This document shows positions 13,194 to 25,734 of a stretch of DNA of 64,000 bases, one piece after another. Numbering within the stretch: the first letter of the stretch is position 1; each line of letters begins with the position of its first letter. Both the position numbers and the translations under genes were made by a program. Origin of the DNA: Edolisoma coerulescens (lineage: Eukaryota; Chordata; Aves; Passeriformes; Campephagidae); the NCBI GenBank assembly GCA_013397115.1, contig VWZW01004687.1:1060917-1124916 (forward strand), written 5' to 3'. Under the pieces are notes generated by a model. The model was not told where the DNA came from, made no database searches, and was given only the letters and a program-made list of their open reading frames with translations.

Positions 13194-15332
13194 GCCTCCC
13201 TGCTCCTGGTGTTCCTGGTGTTTTGTGGAAACTGGGAATGATTAATTATGAGACAACTAGAGACTGCAAAGAGAGAGCTGAATTTTTTCCAGACTGAAGG
13301 TGCCTACCTCAGCTTTGCACAAAAGTCACTCTGGTTTGTGTTTATAAACAACTTGCTTCTTCACCTACTTTAATGAGATTACTTACAGTAAAATTACTTT
13401 CTTTTGAAAAAAAATCCCATTTTTTGTTCACTACAGGTGCTGACCATAACTCTGAAAAGGAGGACACACACAGTTAGGTGGTGCAGTGCCAGGTACCATG
13501 GTTGTGCACACTGTACTTCCAGCCTAGCCTGACTGAGGATGGGAGACCCAGACTCCAGCCCAACACAAGATTCAGTCTGTCACTGGAAGTGTTATGCTTC
13601 TGCAGAACAGTCAAACTGTATTGAGTTATTCACATATTTTATAAATATTGTAGAGGCCATCAGCAAAACTATGAGACACCTCAGTTATAGAAGTCACTAA
13701 GAATAGGAAGCAGTGCATTTTTAATAAATGTAACAACACACTGTCCCTCTCAGTGAAATAAGCATTTCTGTCTGCGAAGTATAAGCATTAAGAGAAATTT
13801 AAGTATTTAGGACACTTTAATGCTTTACAAATGGCTGAGGATGGGGTGATAAATGCATTTTTTTCCCCAGCCTGTTCCAAATTATAATGTTTTGCCAACA
13901 TAGCTATGTCAGTTGCTGGTGTGAAAAATTCATGTCCCCAGCAGATATTGCTATGTTTGCAGAACTCCTGGTGTGGACGTAACTTTGCCAGAAGGAGAGA
14001 GCTTATATTGGCTCAACTTACATCACTTAGGGAGGGGGTGTAACTGTGCCAGAAAAATTCCTTCTGTCAGTTTGAACAGTATGTGCTGTGGGGTGCTCTG
14101 CCAGCAACAGCAATGGCAGAGCTGTGGGGTAGACAAGACCGTGATCGCTGTCGCTCCATACATTCACTTTTAATTAGCAGATTAATCAACATGCCACATT
14201 TGAGCAAAGCATCTCATCAAAGACTGCTGCATTTATTGACATCCTCAGTCTGCCTGTCTGCTAATATATCAGAACTGCTACTTTGATGCTTGTCTTGAAA
14301 CAAGAAACCGTGTGCTACTCAAATGTGTGTTCTTGGAAACCAGACAGCTTAATTATGACCTCCCTAGGTGTGTTGGCACCTTTTTTGAAGTCATATAATT
14401 TTATGTTTTCTTGTTTCCCTTCTTGGCATCTACTGGCCTCCAGACCAGCATTTTGGAAGTGTAGTTCATCCATCCATTCCATCCAATCTCTCCTGACTCT
14501 GTCAAAGATATTTTTTTATTTATTCTGATATAAGCTTAATTGAAAAATATTGTTAAAATAAAAGAGAAAAGAATTCTTACATTAAATTCTCTGAAGTGTC
14601 TTTAATATATTCTTGATGTACTTTTCTCCAAAATATCACATTGTCTTCTTTCACATGACTCTGAATGCTACTCATGGCTGAAATGTATATAGCTAGATAC
14701 TGATTTCAGCAGTTGTTTTCAGTATCAGCTGGTTCCTTCCTCTAGCTAGAGCGTTCCTGGCAGTTCTTTCTGGTGCTGTGTGACCTCCGTATTTATGTCT
14801 AATATCTTGTCTCCATTTACCAGAGGGCTGTAATATCATGCACACTTGGTAACATTTATGAAATGTATACAAGCAATAGAAGTATTGCTTAGGGAAGCAA
14901 TAGAAAGGAAAGTATTGGCATGGGAGTGTTCATTTGTACTGAAGGCTCTGCCTTCCATACTTAGTTGGTTTGGCTTTACTTTTCATAACTGTGACAAGCA
15001 ATAATTCAATCTGAGGAGAAATATATGTCTGTCTAGAAAATGGCAGTGCTACCTGGCCTTTAGGAAAACAGAAAAGACATCTGTCATTGTTACTATTATT
15101 AGCATTATTACTGTCCAACAGGTTTCTGGATGCCACCTTAAAAGCAGGAGAGCTGATACGTACAATGGGATCTAGAACCAGAGCCTGGCAAGTTCCCAAC
15201 AGGTCATTCCTCTTTAGATACTGTCATACAAGTGGTTTTGAGACAGCAGCTGTTCCACTCCCATTGCTCATCTCTTTTTAGCTGCAATGCCATCTGTGCT
15301 ATACCACTGGTTGTGTGTGTTGAAGAAAATAT

Positions 15333-15373
15333 AAAGCATCACTGAAAGCATCACAACCTCAAAGCATCACTGA
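15333..15373. repeat. Repeated AAAGCATCACTGA unit
   Basis: AAAGCATCACTGA occurs at 15333-15345 and 15361-15373. A partial copy (AAAGCATCAC) sits between them at 15345-15354. It is a local tandem duplication. Confidence 0.8.
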
Positions 15374-17410
15374 ATTTCATTGTGTCTTATCAATGTGTAT
15401 GCTGTCAGGTTTGGAATTAGAACAAGTGGAACAGAATTTAGTTGTAGGAAGGAAAATGTGATGATAAATGGCCTTCACAGTTCTGACATGTCTGTCTGGA
15501 AAGCAAACAAGAAAAGCAATACCACATTAGATACACATGGCATTAGCACTAGCTATTGGCATGTCTAAATATGTTGCACTAGCAGAGGATGCACTCAGAA
15601 CAAACAAAAAATATTATCTTTGTGATCAGCTATCTGGAAAAGTTTTACATTAAGACCTTTTTTTTCCGTTCTCTAAAACACTCTGAATAGTACCCTTAAA
15701 CCAGCATGATCACATGCATTTAAATAATAATTCATTTCAAAATAAATTGCACAAGGACTATGATAAAATTAATGAAGGGAGAAATCCTAGGCTATAATTA
15801 ATGCCAAAAAAGACCCCCGCTGAAAGTAAACTGGGACAAAATTTCCAGTTGCACTGTGTGTGGACATTAGTGAAAGGAGACTATAGTTTCTTTAAATTGT
15901 GTAAAGAAGCAAGATGACTATCATGCTATTCCTTTACAGTGATTTCATTTCCTGAGAGTACAGCTTACTTTAAAAGTTTCCTAATAACTTAATTAACTAA
16001 CAAGCTTAGACTCTGAGGTGCCTTCTCCTGCCAGTCTCTGCTTTACACAGATAGGCTGTATTAAATTGGCTTTGTCACAGAACTGTTCCCTTTTCCTCCA
16101 TCCCCTTGGTGTGACACAATCTTAATTTACAGGCAAACTTGAATAGGTCCTTTAAAACTTGATGATGGGATGCCTCTCTCTATACCTTAATTATGCAAAA
16201 AGTTTTGAAAGGAGTTTAAGGAAGAAGAAATCTTTTAATCTAAATAAAGTTCTTCTAATACAGAAAATGAAGCAAATAGTAAAAGTCTTTTACACAGAAG
16301 ATGTGGAAGTGCAGTCATGCCACCTTCTTACTGAGTTACTCTCACTGAGCAGGACTGTTGCATTTCAGAGCACAAGGATATTTGGAAAGAATAGCTGGGA
16401 TCAGCCAATTTGTTAACCTCTCTGCTAATACTGCAGGCTGTGGTGGTGTTTGTAATGTGGGCACCTGTTCAAAAAAGAGCGGAACAGAGGCAACTCCCTT
16501 TACACAAACTTTTCCATTTTGTGAACCACATCTTAAATGAGACCACATCCCTCCCATACAGACTAAGGGCCACCTCCCATCCCACCAGTAACCAGCTAAT
16601 ATTTCTGTAACAGCTACAGTAACTGAGTTTATGAACTCAGCTGGGAAGTAAAAAAGAAATAATAATAGTAAAAAAATAAATAGACCAGAATGGAAGGTTT
16701 TAGTTTCTTTTCATTCTATTTACTATCTGGAAATGAGACAGCTACAGCTCTCTCCAGATGACAGGTGTCCTCTCTTTGACATCTGTCAGATTGGGAGGTA
16801 CTTTTTGCACCATCAATAACCACTGCTGCAGAAGACAAGGACATGGCATGGTGACAGCTGAGCTAGATGTCACCCGAGTGAGGACATCTAACTGCAGCAT
16901 CTGTGTTAGCATGCTGGTTCCCTGTATTACCATTAGAGAGGGAAAACCACCTCCAGAATTAGATCTGGAGGGAAAGAGTCTTACTTGGATTCATCTTTTG
17001 TTTCCATCCACTGCCAAGGAACTCAACCATGCACCTTAGTTTTTCTTACCTCCTGCATTTGGCACAAGCCAGGGGCCTAAAATGTGGCCAGCTTTACTTA
17101 CCAGCCAGTACTGAGATCTATATGCCATAGGGAAAATACAATGAACCATAAAAACTGCCTTCCAAAAGCCAAAGATGCTCTGGGAACTGTCCCAAGGTGA
17201 ACTTGCTGTGGGGACTGAACTTGCTGCAGCTCCAGGGATTCCTGCTCCAACACGCAAACATGTGATTTACTGTATCTGTTGCAGTTCTAAGTTTAAGATG
17301 TTTACTGCACTCCTGATGTTTTATCCACTCTGAAACAAAAATATTTTCCGACAGAGTGTTGAGCTGTGGCTAACTTCATAAAATGTCTGTTGGTGACTTA
17401 CTGGGAAATG

Positions 17411-17485
17411 AACAAATAAACAAACAAAAAAAAAACCCCAACCCAAACCATAACAACGCAAAAAGACGAAAACAACAAACCACCA
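17411..17485. repeat. A/C-rich low-complexity tract
   Basis: Runs of A alternate with CCCC, CCC and CC. On the minus strand this is a T/G tract similar in flavour to 21702-21835. It lies about 200 bases beyond the candidate splice donor at 17690, on the intron side. Confidence 0.7.
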
Positions 17486-17691
17486 GAAACATTTAATTTC
17501 CTCCACAATGAAGATGAATTCCTCCGACTCTTTAAAAGTCCCTCAGTGATCACTCTCCTTCCCAAACCCTCTCTTGTCTCCCTAACATGTTATTTGAAGC
17601 TCATTTTCAATTGGGCAATTAAAAAAGCCAAGCTGACATAATTGGGGGTTTTATTATTTGCTTGTTTGTGGGGTTTTCTGGTGTGTTTTAC

Positions 17692-18010
17692 CTGGGAAAA
17701 TCCGTAAGACCCATTTAACAGCTTCCCTCTGGTCGGGGTCCCGCTGGGCTCACAAACGCAGGCCGTGGCGGGCGGCTGCGGCAGAGGGGCGCATCCCGCG
17801 GGCGCTGCCCGGGCGGCGGGGGAGGACGGGGAAGGAGCGGCGGGCTGACCTCGCGGCGGGCGGAGGCTGGAGCCGGGCAGGGCGGCGCGGAGCGGCGGCG
17901 CAGAGCGGGGAGAAGCGGCGGAGCAGCGCAGCCGGGCGGGCTGNCGCTGCCCTTGCCGGGAGCGCCGAGCCCGGCTCGCCCTGCCCGGCTCCCGCGGCGC
18001 TGGGAAGGTC
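17692..18010 (-). other. Candidate first exon of a minus-strand transcript
   Basis: Read on the minus strand, a GC-rich leader starts near 18010, some 25-30 bases after a TATA-like box (18042-18031), and ends at 17692 in TTTTCCCAG followed by GTAAAACA. This is a good match to the CAG|GTAAGT donor consensus except at the +5 position. Two ATGs are visible on this strand. The one at 17794 opens a 14-codon frame that closes within the exon. The one at 17714 (G at +4, T at -3) stays open for seven codons plus two bases up to the donor, giving MGLTDFP. I do not recognise a protein with that start, so the exon may be non-coding. No downstream exon was identified. Transcription is inferred from signals alone; a plus-strand or bidirectional promoter remains possible. 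Confidence 0.35.
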
Positions 18011-18062
18011 ACGCTGCTGCCTTGTTTGCTCTTTTATTTATGGCTAAGGCACCGCGGTGCAC
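17725..18062. promoter_or_regulatory. CpG island, probable promoter
   Basis: This is the only stretch of the window densely packed with CG dinucleotides, with GGGCGG/CCGCCC-like (SP1-type) words throughout and abrupt AT-rich flanks on both sides. In vertebrates such islands usually mark promoters. Base 17944 is undetermined (N), which is common where GC-rich DNA sequences poorly. A perfect palindrome GCACCGCGGTGC lies at 18049-18060. The island could serve a transcript in either direction; the minus strand has the better TATA-like and splice-donor signals. Confidence 0.75.
18031..18042 (-). promoter_or_regulatory. TATA-like box on the minus strand
   Basis: The minus strand reads CATAAATAAAAG, close to the TATAAATA consensus, just upstream of the GC-rich leader. 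A start site 25-30 bases downstream would fall near 18005-18010. The motif is simple and could occur by chance in AT-rich DNA. Its position at the edge of the CpG island is what makes it notable. Confidence 0.35.
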
Positions 18063-21000
18063 CTTGCAGCAATTTTGCAGAAATATGACAGCTTGCCTAA
18101 AATGATATGGTTTCATATGAGTTGGGTTAGTCTCAGGAAAATTCTAGATTATTGAAACAGATTTGGTTTATAAAGCTATTTTGTCCTGACACCTTCCTAT
18201 CATCCTGGGGAAAATCAAGTACAAGTCCTGCCACTGTATGATGAATCTCTTAGAAAACAGCAGCTTGGTTGATATTGTTTGGTATACTTTTATAGAAAAG
18301 ACAAAGATATTCTCAAGCTTCAGGAGAGAGAACTCTAATCTAAATCAAATCTAACTCTAAACCAAGTTACTTCTGGGAGGTTATACCAGTGATGAGGATA
18401 GACATTTTACTAAGGAACTCAGTGTACATCTGCACTATAGAAGCCAGAAACGTTTAGCAAGTATTTTTTTTTTTTACAGTTGATTTGCTTTTATAAATAG
18501 CTTATATAGCTTTTCCAATTGCAAATCTCCACCAGTCTTGACATTTTATTTCAGCCATTGGAAGACTATTCATTAAAAGAACCACAGCTGCTCTGCAGGC
18601 AGTCACAACTCATTATTTATAATTAATATCTTTCTATATGCAGGCATATAAAAAAATCTTTTCTCTTTGTCCTAGTGTTTATGGCAGTGATGTGTCAGAC
18701 TGCCAGTAAATTTGAAACCTGAGGAGTTTGTTTTTGGAGTCTCCAGTGGAGATCAAAGTTTCAATAGTCACTCTCTCACTGAAAACTTTTGCCTGTATCA
18801 GGCTTATTAGTAGAGTTGTTACTGTAAGTACTGAGCAATATCTCTTTTATGAAGGTTGGGCTGTTAAAACAGCAAAATAAATTATTGCTGTGCCAAAGTA
18901 AGACAGAAAAATTTCCCTGAACTGGGGACCAATATACTTCAGCAAACACTGGCTGTAAAACAAAGAAATAGTCTCCTTCTCTAGCTCCCACAGACATGGT
19001 TTTCCTCTGATACCTTGGGAGAGAAGCTGAGCTACAGCTACTTCCTGACTTGCAGGACTTTGGAGGGATCACCGTCCTTCAGCAAGCCAAACCTTTCTGA
19101 AATACACTTATTCACATACACAACCCACATATAATGCATTAGCACAATATTTATGCATGACATTGTCTTGACTCTGTCACCCTTACATGGCCAGGAGTCT
19201 GATTTTCCACTATGTCTAACACTGCTCTATTTCAGTGAACCCCTTAATTTTGGGCAGAGCATACAGAAAAAGACTAGTGATATTTACAATATACCCAGGA
19301 TGAACAATCATCCCCATCGTGAGTGTGTGATCACAGAAATACTTTGTAAAAATTTCAGAGTGGATAAAAAGGGCCATATTTAAAAGGATCCAAGCCACCC
19401 TTTCTAATCTTTCCTGCTTCATCAAAGTAATTCTAAACCTTCCTCACTTTCTAAAGCTAAAGGACAAACATCTTTTGAAAGCCTTCCAGACATATTTGTA
19501 TGACTTTTCTAGTAAACATAAGATAATGCTGATTAAAGCATAATAAATTATCATCCATATGTGCAAAGCATCTGTCCTTGGTCTGTGAAAGTCTTCCATT
19601 CTGAAGATGTAAATACTTTCATCTTAAAGTTTTTCAGTGGATGTTTTTGGCTAGAAGTTAATCAGATAATTGTAACAGTGTTATATGAATTTTGACCTGT
19701 TCCAAAAACACTCCAGAGGACATCCCACACAGTTGGGTGAAAACAGCTTATATGTCTTTTTTTTTTTTTCACCTTAACATTGACAGACTGATGGTGAATG
19801 ACAGTAACTGTCCAATTCCAATTTGGCTCACGTGTGCAAAGACTCTTGCCTGTCACGCCTGTCTCCCAGCCACCGCACCTGCTCTAGTACAGTCCTGTGA
19901 GCTTCATCAAATACTTCCCAGTATCATAACAGGTCATCCAGTGACTCTGAAACACATCTCTGCTGTTGGCAGAAGGCCACATCGCTTTTGAAACCCTCTC
20001 ACCTCTCCCAGCCCTGGAAAAAATGTGCTTGAAAGAAATACTAAGAGATGAAGAGTTTTCCATTTTCATTGCAAAAGATTCTGAGTCTGTGCGCTCGATC
20101 TCTATTTAAGGGAGCGTAAAATACCCCCAAGTCAATGACCCCAACAGTTGACTCTTCTTGGATTTCAGTTATGTCACTGGAGCCAATAGGGCTGGGCAGA
20201 AGGAGGAGCTGAGGAATAACTGAATGAAACAGACCCACCTGGTTGGAAAGATGCAAAATGTCTTGACACACTTTGTCCTCTGCTACTAGTCAAGGACACG
20301 TACAGTTCTCTACTGATGACAGCTTTCCCTTCCATAAATCTTATAAAGCCTTCCTTATGATTTTATTTTTCAGTACCAGCCTGGCCATCTTCTCACACTC
20401 ACGCTGCCACATAATGCTAAGGAACTGCTGGATTGATGTGGTGCTAAAAGTGCCTATAAGCAAGGTTATCAAATAAAAAGTGCTGCCTGGTTATTTTTCA
20501 GTGTGCCTTTTTTGTTTTTTTTCCTCAGGGTAACTAGTCAAAAATGTAACAATTTGTTACTAAATTACTTCAGTGCTGTTGCCAATCTGCTGAATACGGC
20601 AGACCACATTGTGTATGGACACAAGCTTGAGATAGGATTTTACAATTCCTGCTTATTAGCAGACATGGGAAATACATGACAGTCTCTCCTGCCTCTTGAT
20701 TAAGAGGTTGCTCTTCAACTCACTCTCCCTACCTACCTGCCATAAAGTAGGTTATGAGATTAAAATGAGTTTTAGTTAATTCTAACTTTTAACTGTAATT
20801 ATGGAACATTTGACAGTGCAAAAGGCTAGTGGAAATACTGAATCTGTTTTATCCAAGTGGGTTTAGGCTATGTAGCCATAGCACAATGAAAGACAAAGTT
20901 CTTTATAAGAATGAAGCAGAGTTTGAAATATGTTCAGTGAGGTTACACTAATTTATGATGGGAAAATAGTATGTTACTTCATTGTAATGCACTTCTGGGT

Positions 21001-21216
21001 GGATTTTGCACGTTACAGGTATGACAGCAGAATTTATAAACAAGATTAACTGCTTTTATAGCTTCACCTTGTCCTTCTTTCACAGAAATACCATCTAGCA
21101 GAAATCAAGTACAGATGGCTGAATTTCCAGACTCTGTAACAGGATGCTTTTCATTATTATGCAGCAATATTATCAGAATGGCCAGACGTGGCAATGAGGA
21201 AAAGAAGCAATGCATA
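18063..21216. other. Single-copy AT-rich DNA, no gene recognised
   Basis: The stretch carries short poly-T runs near 18468 and 19757. The frame at 19692-19991 (99 codons) crosses a poly-T run and has no family features. If the CpG island is used on the minus strand, the first part of this stretch is its upstream flank. Confidence 0.55.
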
Positions 21217-21281
21217 GACACACACACACACACACACATATGTACATACATGTGTATGTTTGCATTATGCATGTGTGCATG
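21217..21281. repeat. CA microsatellite with TG-rich tail
   Basis: A run of about eleven CA units (21217-21239) is followed by degenerate TATG, CATG and TGTG words to about 21281. Confidence 0.85.
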
Positions 21282-21701
21282 TATAGGAATCTGTGTATTG
21301 TTACTGCAACTCCTCTGGCCTTGGAGCTTCCTTTCAGCTGTTCTAAGGTAGCCAGCAGTTAGCAGCAGCTATTACTTTGCCTGGTGCCTGCTGCTCCAAA
21401 ATATTTTCCTTTGATTTCTTCTACTGGTTCTCTCTACCTGTCAAGCAAATGTAAGTTTTAGCTTGATTTTAGGGATTTAAGGGATGTGACCCTTATGAAG
21501 GCCTGAGGATTTTTGTGCTCTTCTATCTGAACACGTTCCTTCTGTCAGTAACTCTTCCGTGCCATATCCTATGCCATTACTGAAGCTGGAATGCCACCCC
21601 CTTTAGGCTCCTTCCCCTAAATCCCTACTTGTCCTCCTGAGATGCTGCTACAAACAGTAGGCCATGATGGCAAATTACCATAAGCACATTGAGTTCACCT
21701 C
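21282..21701. other. Single-copy DNA, nothing recognised
   Basis: Composition is mixed, with no repeat family, RNA gene or convincing open frame. Confidence 0.55.
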
Positions 21702-21835
21702 TGGGTTTTGGGTTTTGTTTGTTCGGTGGGGTTGGATTTTTGGTTTGTTTTTTGGTTGGTTGGTTGGTTTTTTGTTTTTTGGTTTTTGTTGGGGGGGGGG
21801 TTGTTTTGTTTTGGGGTTTTTTTGTTTGTTTGTGG
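21702..21835 (+). repeat. G/T low-complexity tract with G-quadruplex potential
   Basis: About 130 bases are almost only G and T on the plus strand. They include TTGG repeats and G runs at 21703-21705, 21710-21712, 21728-21731, 21791-21800 (ten G) and 21813-21816. Five runs of three or more G are enough to satisfy the basic G4 requirement, although some loops are long. The open frames of 64-70 codons crossing it encode only Phe/Gly/Val/Trp-rich low-complexity sequence and are spurious. Confidence 0.8.
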
Positions 21836-24800
21836 CAAAAAGTCTTGATGATTTTCCTCCTTTTTTATGGCTATAGGATATAGTTAGACACCACCAGATC
21901 CAGTTGATATTTTACCATCATACCTCCCTGGGAACATATTAAGTCCATTGGTGACTAAGCTTTGTTCAAAACACTCAGAGATGCCTTTTTGGTTCAATTT
22001 AGAATACAATCAAATATCAGAATTTTGCACCGAGGAAAAGAAACTGGCCAGTTCTGCTATCTATTATGTAGATATTTGCTTTTTTATGCTAGAACTTTCA
22101 ATACTTAAGAATAAGTGTAGTTTGAACAAAATGCAAAAGAAATTGATAACTAGCCCTTTTACCAAGAAAATAGCCATGTAGAGTTACATTCTGCTTTACC
22201 TTTATGATATTTCTCATCTCTAAAGCACATGCTTGATTTATGTCTTAAAGAAATGAATATCCAAAATTAAAGGGCAATGTGCTGTTTTGTCATCTTTGAA
22301 TACCTTGTTACTTTACAATGACCAGGCAACTTTCCATCTGGAGTTTTGTGAAGAGGTTCCTGGCTGACCCAAAGTTATATGTTTTATCTTTGTTGGTCTC
22401 CAAGAGCTTAGCCAAGTAAAGTAGTGCAGCTTGATTTACTTCATCCACAAGCCTCCTTTTGAAGTCTTGCCATCTGCCTCTTTTTGTTTTGATTGATTTG
22501 GCAGATATTAGGGAAAAAATAATATCTTGGCTATGCGGTGAAATATGTCCACCTTTACTTTGCTGCAAGAATGATGTCCCTGTCACTTGTGTTGAAGAAA
22601 ATTGCTAGCTGAACTTCTTAAAAACTTGCTGTGGTGAGATTTTCTGGGTGGTATTGAGTTAGCATTGCTGGCTGGATCCATGAGGCAACCAGGTCAAAGA
22701 AAAAGCTGCTTAGGATTTTAGAAAAACTCAGACTCGGTCATGGATTGTGTACTAAGATTATGTCTCATTTCTGTGACTTAATTTCTTTTGTTGATCATGT
22801 ACAATCATAATAAATAGTGACATATTAAATGTCACGATGATAGCTGCATTTGTTTTAAAGTGTTCATGAGCAGGATGAAAGAAGACTGAAATAGGAGATA
22901 TTGATATGGAAATCTCATAAGAATAGCAGACTATACACATCCCATTTGGAAATGCCATTCTCCAGCAGTTTTCTACTGACTACATCCCTGCTGAGCAGAG
23001 TGCCCTTAGGGGTAGGAAAGGAGAAACAGCAATGACTGTACAGACCTGCCAGGTGATATTCCTGATGGAGAAAATCAAAACACCATTGTCACTTATCAAA
23101 TGCTGATGATGCTATGGCAGAAATAAATTAGAAAAAGGAAGATAAATTTCATACCCTGAGATTAGTTTTTATCATGGTATCTTCTGCCCAAAGGTGGACT
23201 GTGCGTGGAAATGGAGACAGCAGATGCTGTTGGATTAAAAAAAAAAAAGGCAAAATAGGAAATAAAAGTATAAGTAAACAACAAAATCCACATGCGGATT
23301 TGTAAATAAGTATGTGAGCAAATTAGGATTATTTTGCCTTATTTCACAAACAAGAACCCAGGCACAAAATTTAGTGCTAGTTTAAATTTCCAATTCCCTA
23401 ATGCTCTATTAATAGAAGTGCCTGATAAGAGATGTCAGAGGTACAGAAAACATTCTACATGAAGAGTGATTGAAACTGTCTGTGACTTCTTTATTTAGAA
23501 AGGAGAGAAATAGGAGAGGCTCCGTTGGAGACATTCAGAATAATAAATGGCTAAACAAAGGCAGATAGAGCCCAGAGAGTTCCCATTTCCATGGAAGGAG
23601 AGGCCATTCTTTGAAAGTAAGAGAAAACCCCAAACCAGTAAAGACAATTACACTTCTACAAGTCAAAGTAACAGTGACTAAAGCTTGTCACTGCAAGGTA
23701 CTATTAAGCTAAAAGTCTTGGGAGAATTCAAAAGAGAAGTATAGATGAAAGGCTTCCTGACTAAAATGCAGAGGAATGGGAAAAAAATAAGCCAACCCAC
23801 TAGGAAAGAAAACTTCTGCTTGAAAACAGGCACTAGATTTAAGCCTAATGCCTATAGGAAGAATTCTTTCCTAAAACTATGTTATTTGGTACTGTCTATC
23901 TACCACAAGGTCCTCTGCTTCAGACTTCATTTGACATTAGCCATAGCTAGAAACAAGAGTCTTGCTCAATGGACTACTGCATAACCTTGCTTGTGTTGCA
24001 CCTCACAGGAAGACGAATTAGGTTTTGTAATTCAGAAAATACTTCTAATTTTTTTCCTGGAAATGACTCAGCACATCTTTGCCTTGTGCTGGGAAAGGGA
24101 TGGACAGTTATGTGATATGGGAACAGGTTTTTTGATGGTTGTTTTGGCCAGCTATTATTTCATCTCAGTAAGTCTCCTACCTTTTAAATGTGCCTGTCTT
24201 CTTTACAGTCTTTCCATTGCTCACACGCAACTTCTTTGCTCCTACCTGACTGCTTCTCTATTCCTCCTCCTTCCTAATCACACCTTGAAACTACCATTTC
24301 TTCCATGCCTCAGTCCAAAGGATTAAAATTGTACTAAAATTTGTTTGACCTGTAATTCAGGCATTATTTTAAAAACAGTAAGTTTTCTGCTCTTTTTCTT
24401 GCTCACCCAATCAGCTGCAGTGGGCAACTTTTTGTACAAGATCAGAATGTCAACAGCTTGCCAAATAAAACAAATTAAATGTCTCACTAATGAGTGAGGG
24501 GGGTGGAATGGTTTTAGGTATTGTTTTTTGCTTAAGTCCAGAGAAGACACTAGAGCTATACTGGATGTCCATAAACCACCAGGATGAAAAGAAAGTGCTA
24601 TTCCTAAGCTTTCTTGTTCCGGGGAGAAATAGCAGATGGAGCAAAATTAAAAAAAAAAAAAAAACAGAGGAGATGCTCCCTACCATGTATAGGGAGTTTT
24701 GTGTCCGTGTGCAACTGTATGAACTGCACAGAGCCAAAGAAGCACAAGCTAATCACAAATAAGTAAAATCCCTCCCAAAAATTGCCCATAGGAAGCTGCT

Positions 24801-25734
24801 CACAACTTCAAATGAAATGTAACTTTGAATTCCTGTATATGATTTGTGCTCTGTGATTGATTGCACAATAATAATGGCCTTTGTTTAGCTTAATGAATAC
24901 TGAGATTTATGTTTATCCTCTGAAAATCAGTGTCTGAATCTTCGGAAATTTTTTGGTAAAGTTAGAGCATAAAAGATTAAAAAAAATATTTTCAAACAGA
25001 ATGGAAAATACTGAGATAATAGTGTTTTGCAGTAATATGGTTCAAGGTTTCTTTCAGCTGAGCACTAGGTGCGAGCGTGGGTAAGAACCAAGCAAGTGAA
25101 GTTCAGAAAGTGTTCCAGTCAAGGAACAAAATCTCAGATATTTATGAAGACGTATCATTTCCTGTTTCTCATACATAGTTACCTAATAAATCCTTGTCTC
25201 TCACTGCATAACATCACTTTGTATAACTTTGTATAATTCCATTCTGCTTGATATCAGTGAGACAGCAGTAAAAGAGTATGAGCAATACATTTTCTGCAAG
25301 AGAAAACCTTTTTGATTGACTTATAAAAAGTACAGAAAGCTCAACAATTTACCATTCAGACAATAAGCAATTCTCACAGAGATTTATTTCTTTTTCAGTT
25401 CATGCTATGTGCTAGCAAACACACATAATCAGCAAATTATAAAAAAGTAAAGGATTTATAAAAGCACAATTTAAGCTTTTCTGAAATACCTTCTGCATTA
25501 TCCCATGAAATCTGGATCTATTGAACTCTGGAACTGTTAGTTGGCCACAGGCAACTATTTGTGATAGTTGTGAAAACACACCTTCCCCTCAGGGGGAGAT
25601 GTTAATTAACATATCTACTGTTTAGATAGAAATGTATTACCATGTCTTTTCTATTTTTTTCCCCTGGCTTCAACTATTAGTTATGATTGGGAAGAAAAGC
25701 ACAAAATGTTGTTAGGTCTTGTAAAGCAAAATAC
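21836..25734. other. Single-copy AT-rich DNA, no gene recognised
   Basis: There is a 16-base A run at 24649-24664 and a pyrimidine-rich patch at about 24160-24310. Overlapping frames on both strands near 24323-24789 share no recognisable domain. No coding sequence or target-site duplication next to the A run suggests a processed pseudogene. Confidence 0.55.
24649..24664. repeat. Poly-A run (16 A)
   Basis: An uninterrupted A homopolymer is read directly. The upstream sequence does not resemble a retroposed transcript that I recognise. Confidence 0.85.

Larger units (their letters stand above)
12703..17410. other. Single-copy DNA, no gene recognised
   Basis: The stretch includes a somewhat GC-richer part (12780-13230) with a perfect inverted repeat at 13168-13193, and a small direct duplication at 15333-15373. 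An ATG-started frame at 16758-17039 (93 codons) is open, but it overlaps a minus-strand frame and has no recognisable domain. If the CpG island at 17.7 kb starts a minus-strand transcript, this interval would be its first intron or contain downstream exons. I could not identify any exon. Confidence 0.5.

Noticed and set aside
16758..17039. 93-codon plus-strand ATG frame upstream of the CpG island
   Set aside because: It overlaps an open frame on the other strand, has no known motif and shows no convincing splice-site context.
17411..17485. Interstitial telomeric repeat
   Set aside because: CCCC and CCC runs occur without the CCCTAA period; it is A/C low-complexity sequence.
17704..17709. Plus-strand GTAAGA as a splice donor
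   Set aside because: The core is good, but the preceding base is C and the would-be exon upstream is low-complexity AT-rich sequence.
17590..18047. Open frames through the CpG island on both strands as proteins
   Set aside because: Both are Arg/Ala/Gly/Pro-rich products of GC-rich sequence, both pass through an N, and the minus one begins at GTG. A non-coding leader explains the data better.
24600..24770. Processed pseudogene ending in the poly-A run
   Set aside because: There is no recognisable coding similarity upstream of the A run and no target-site duplication.
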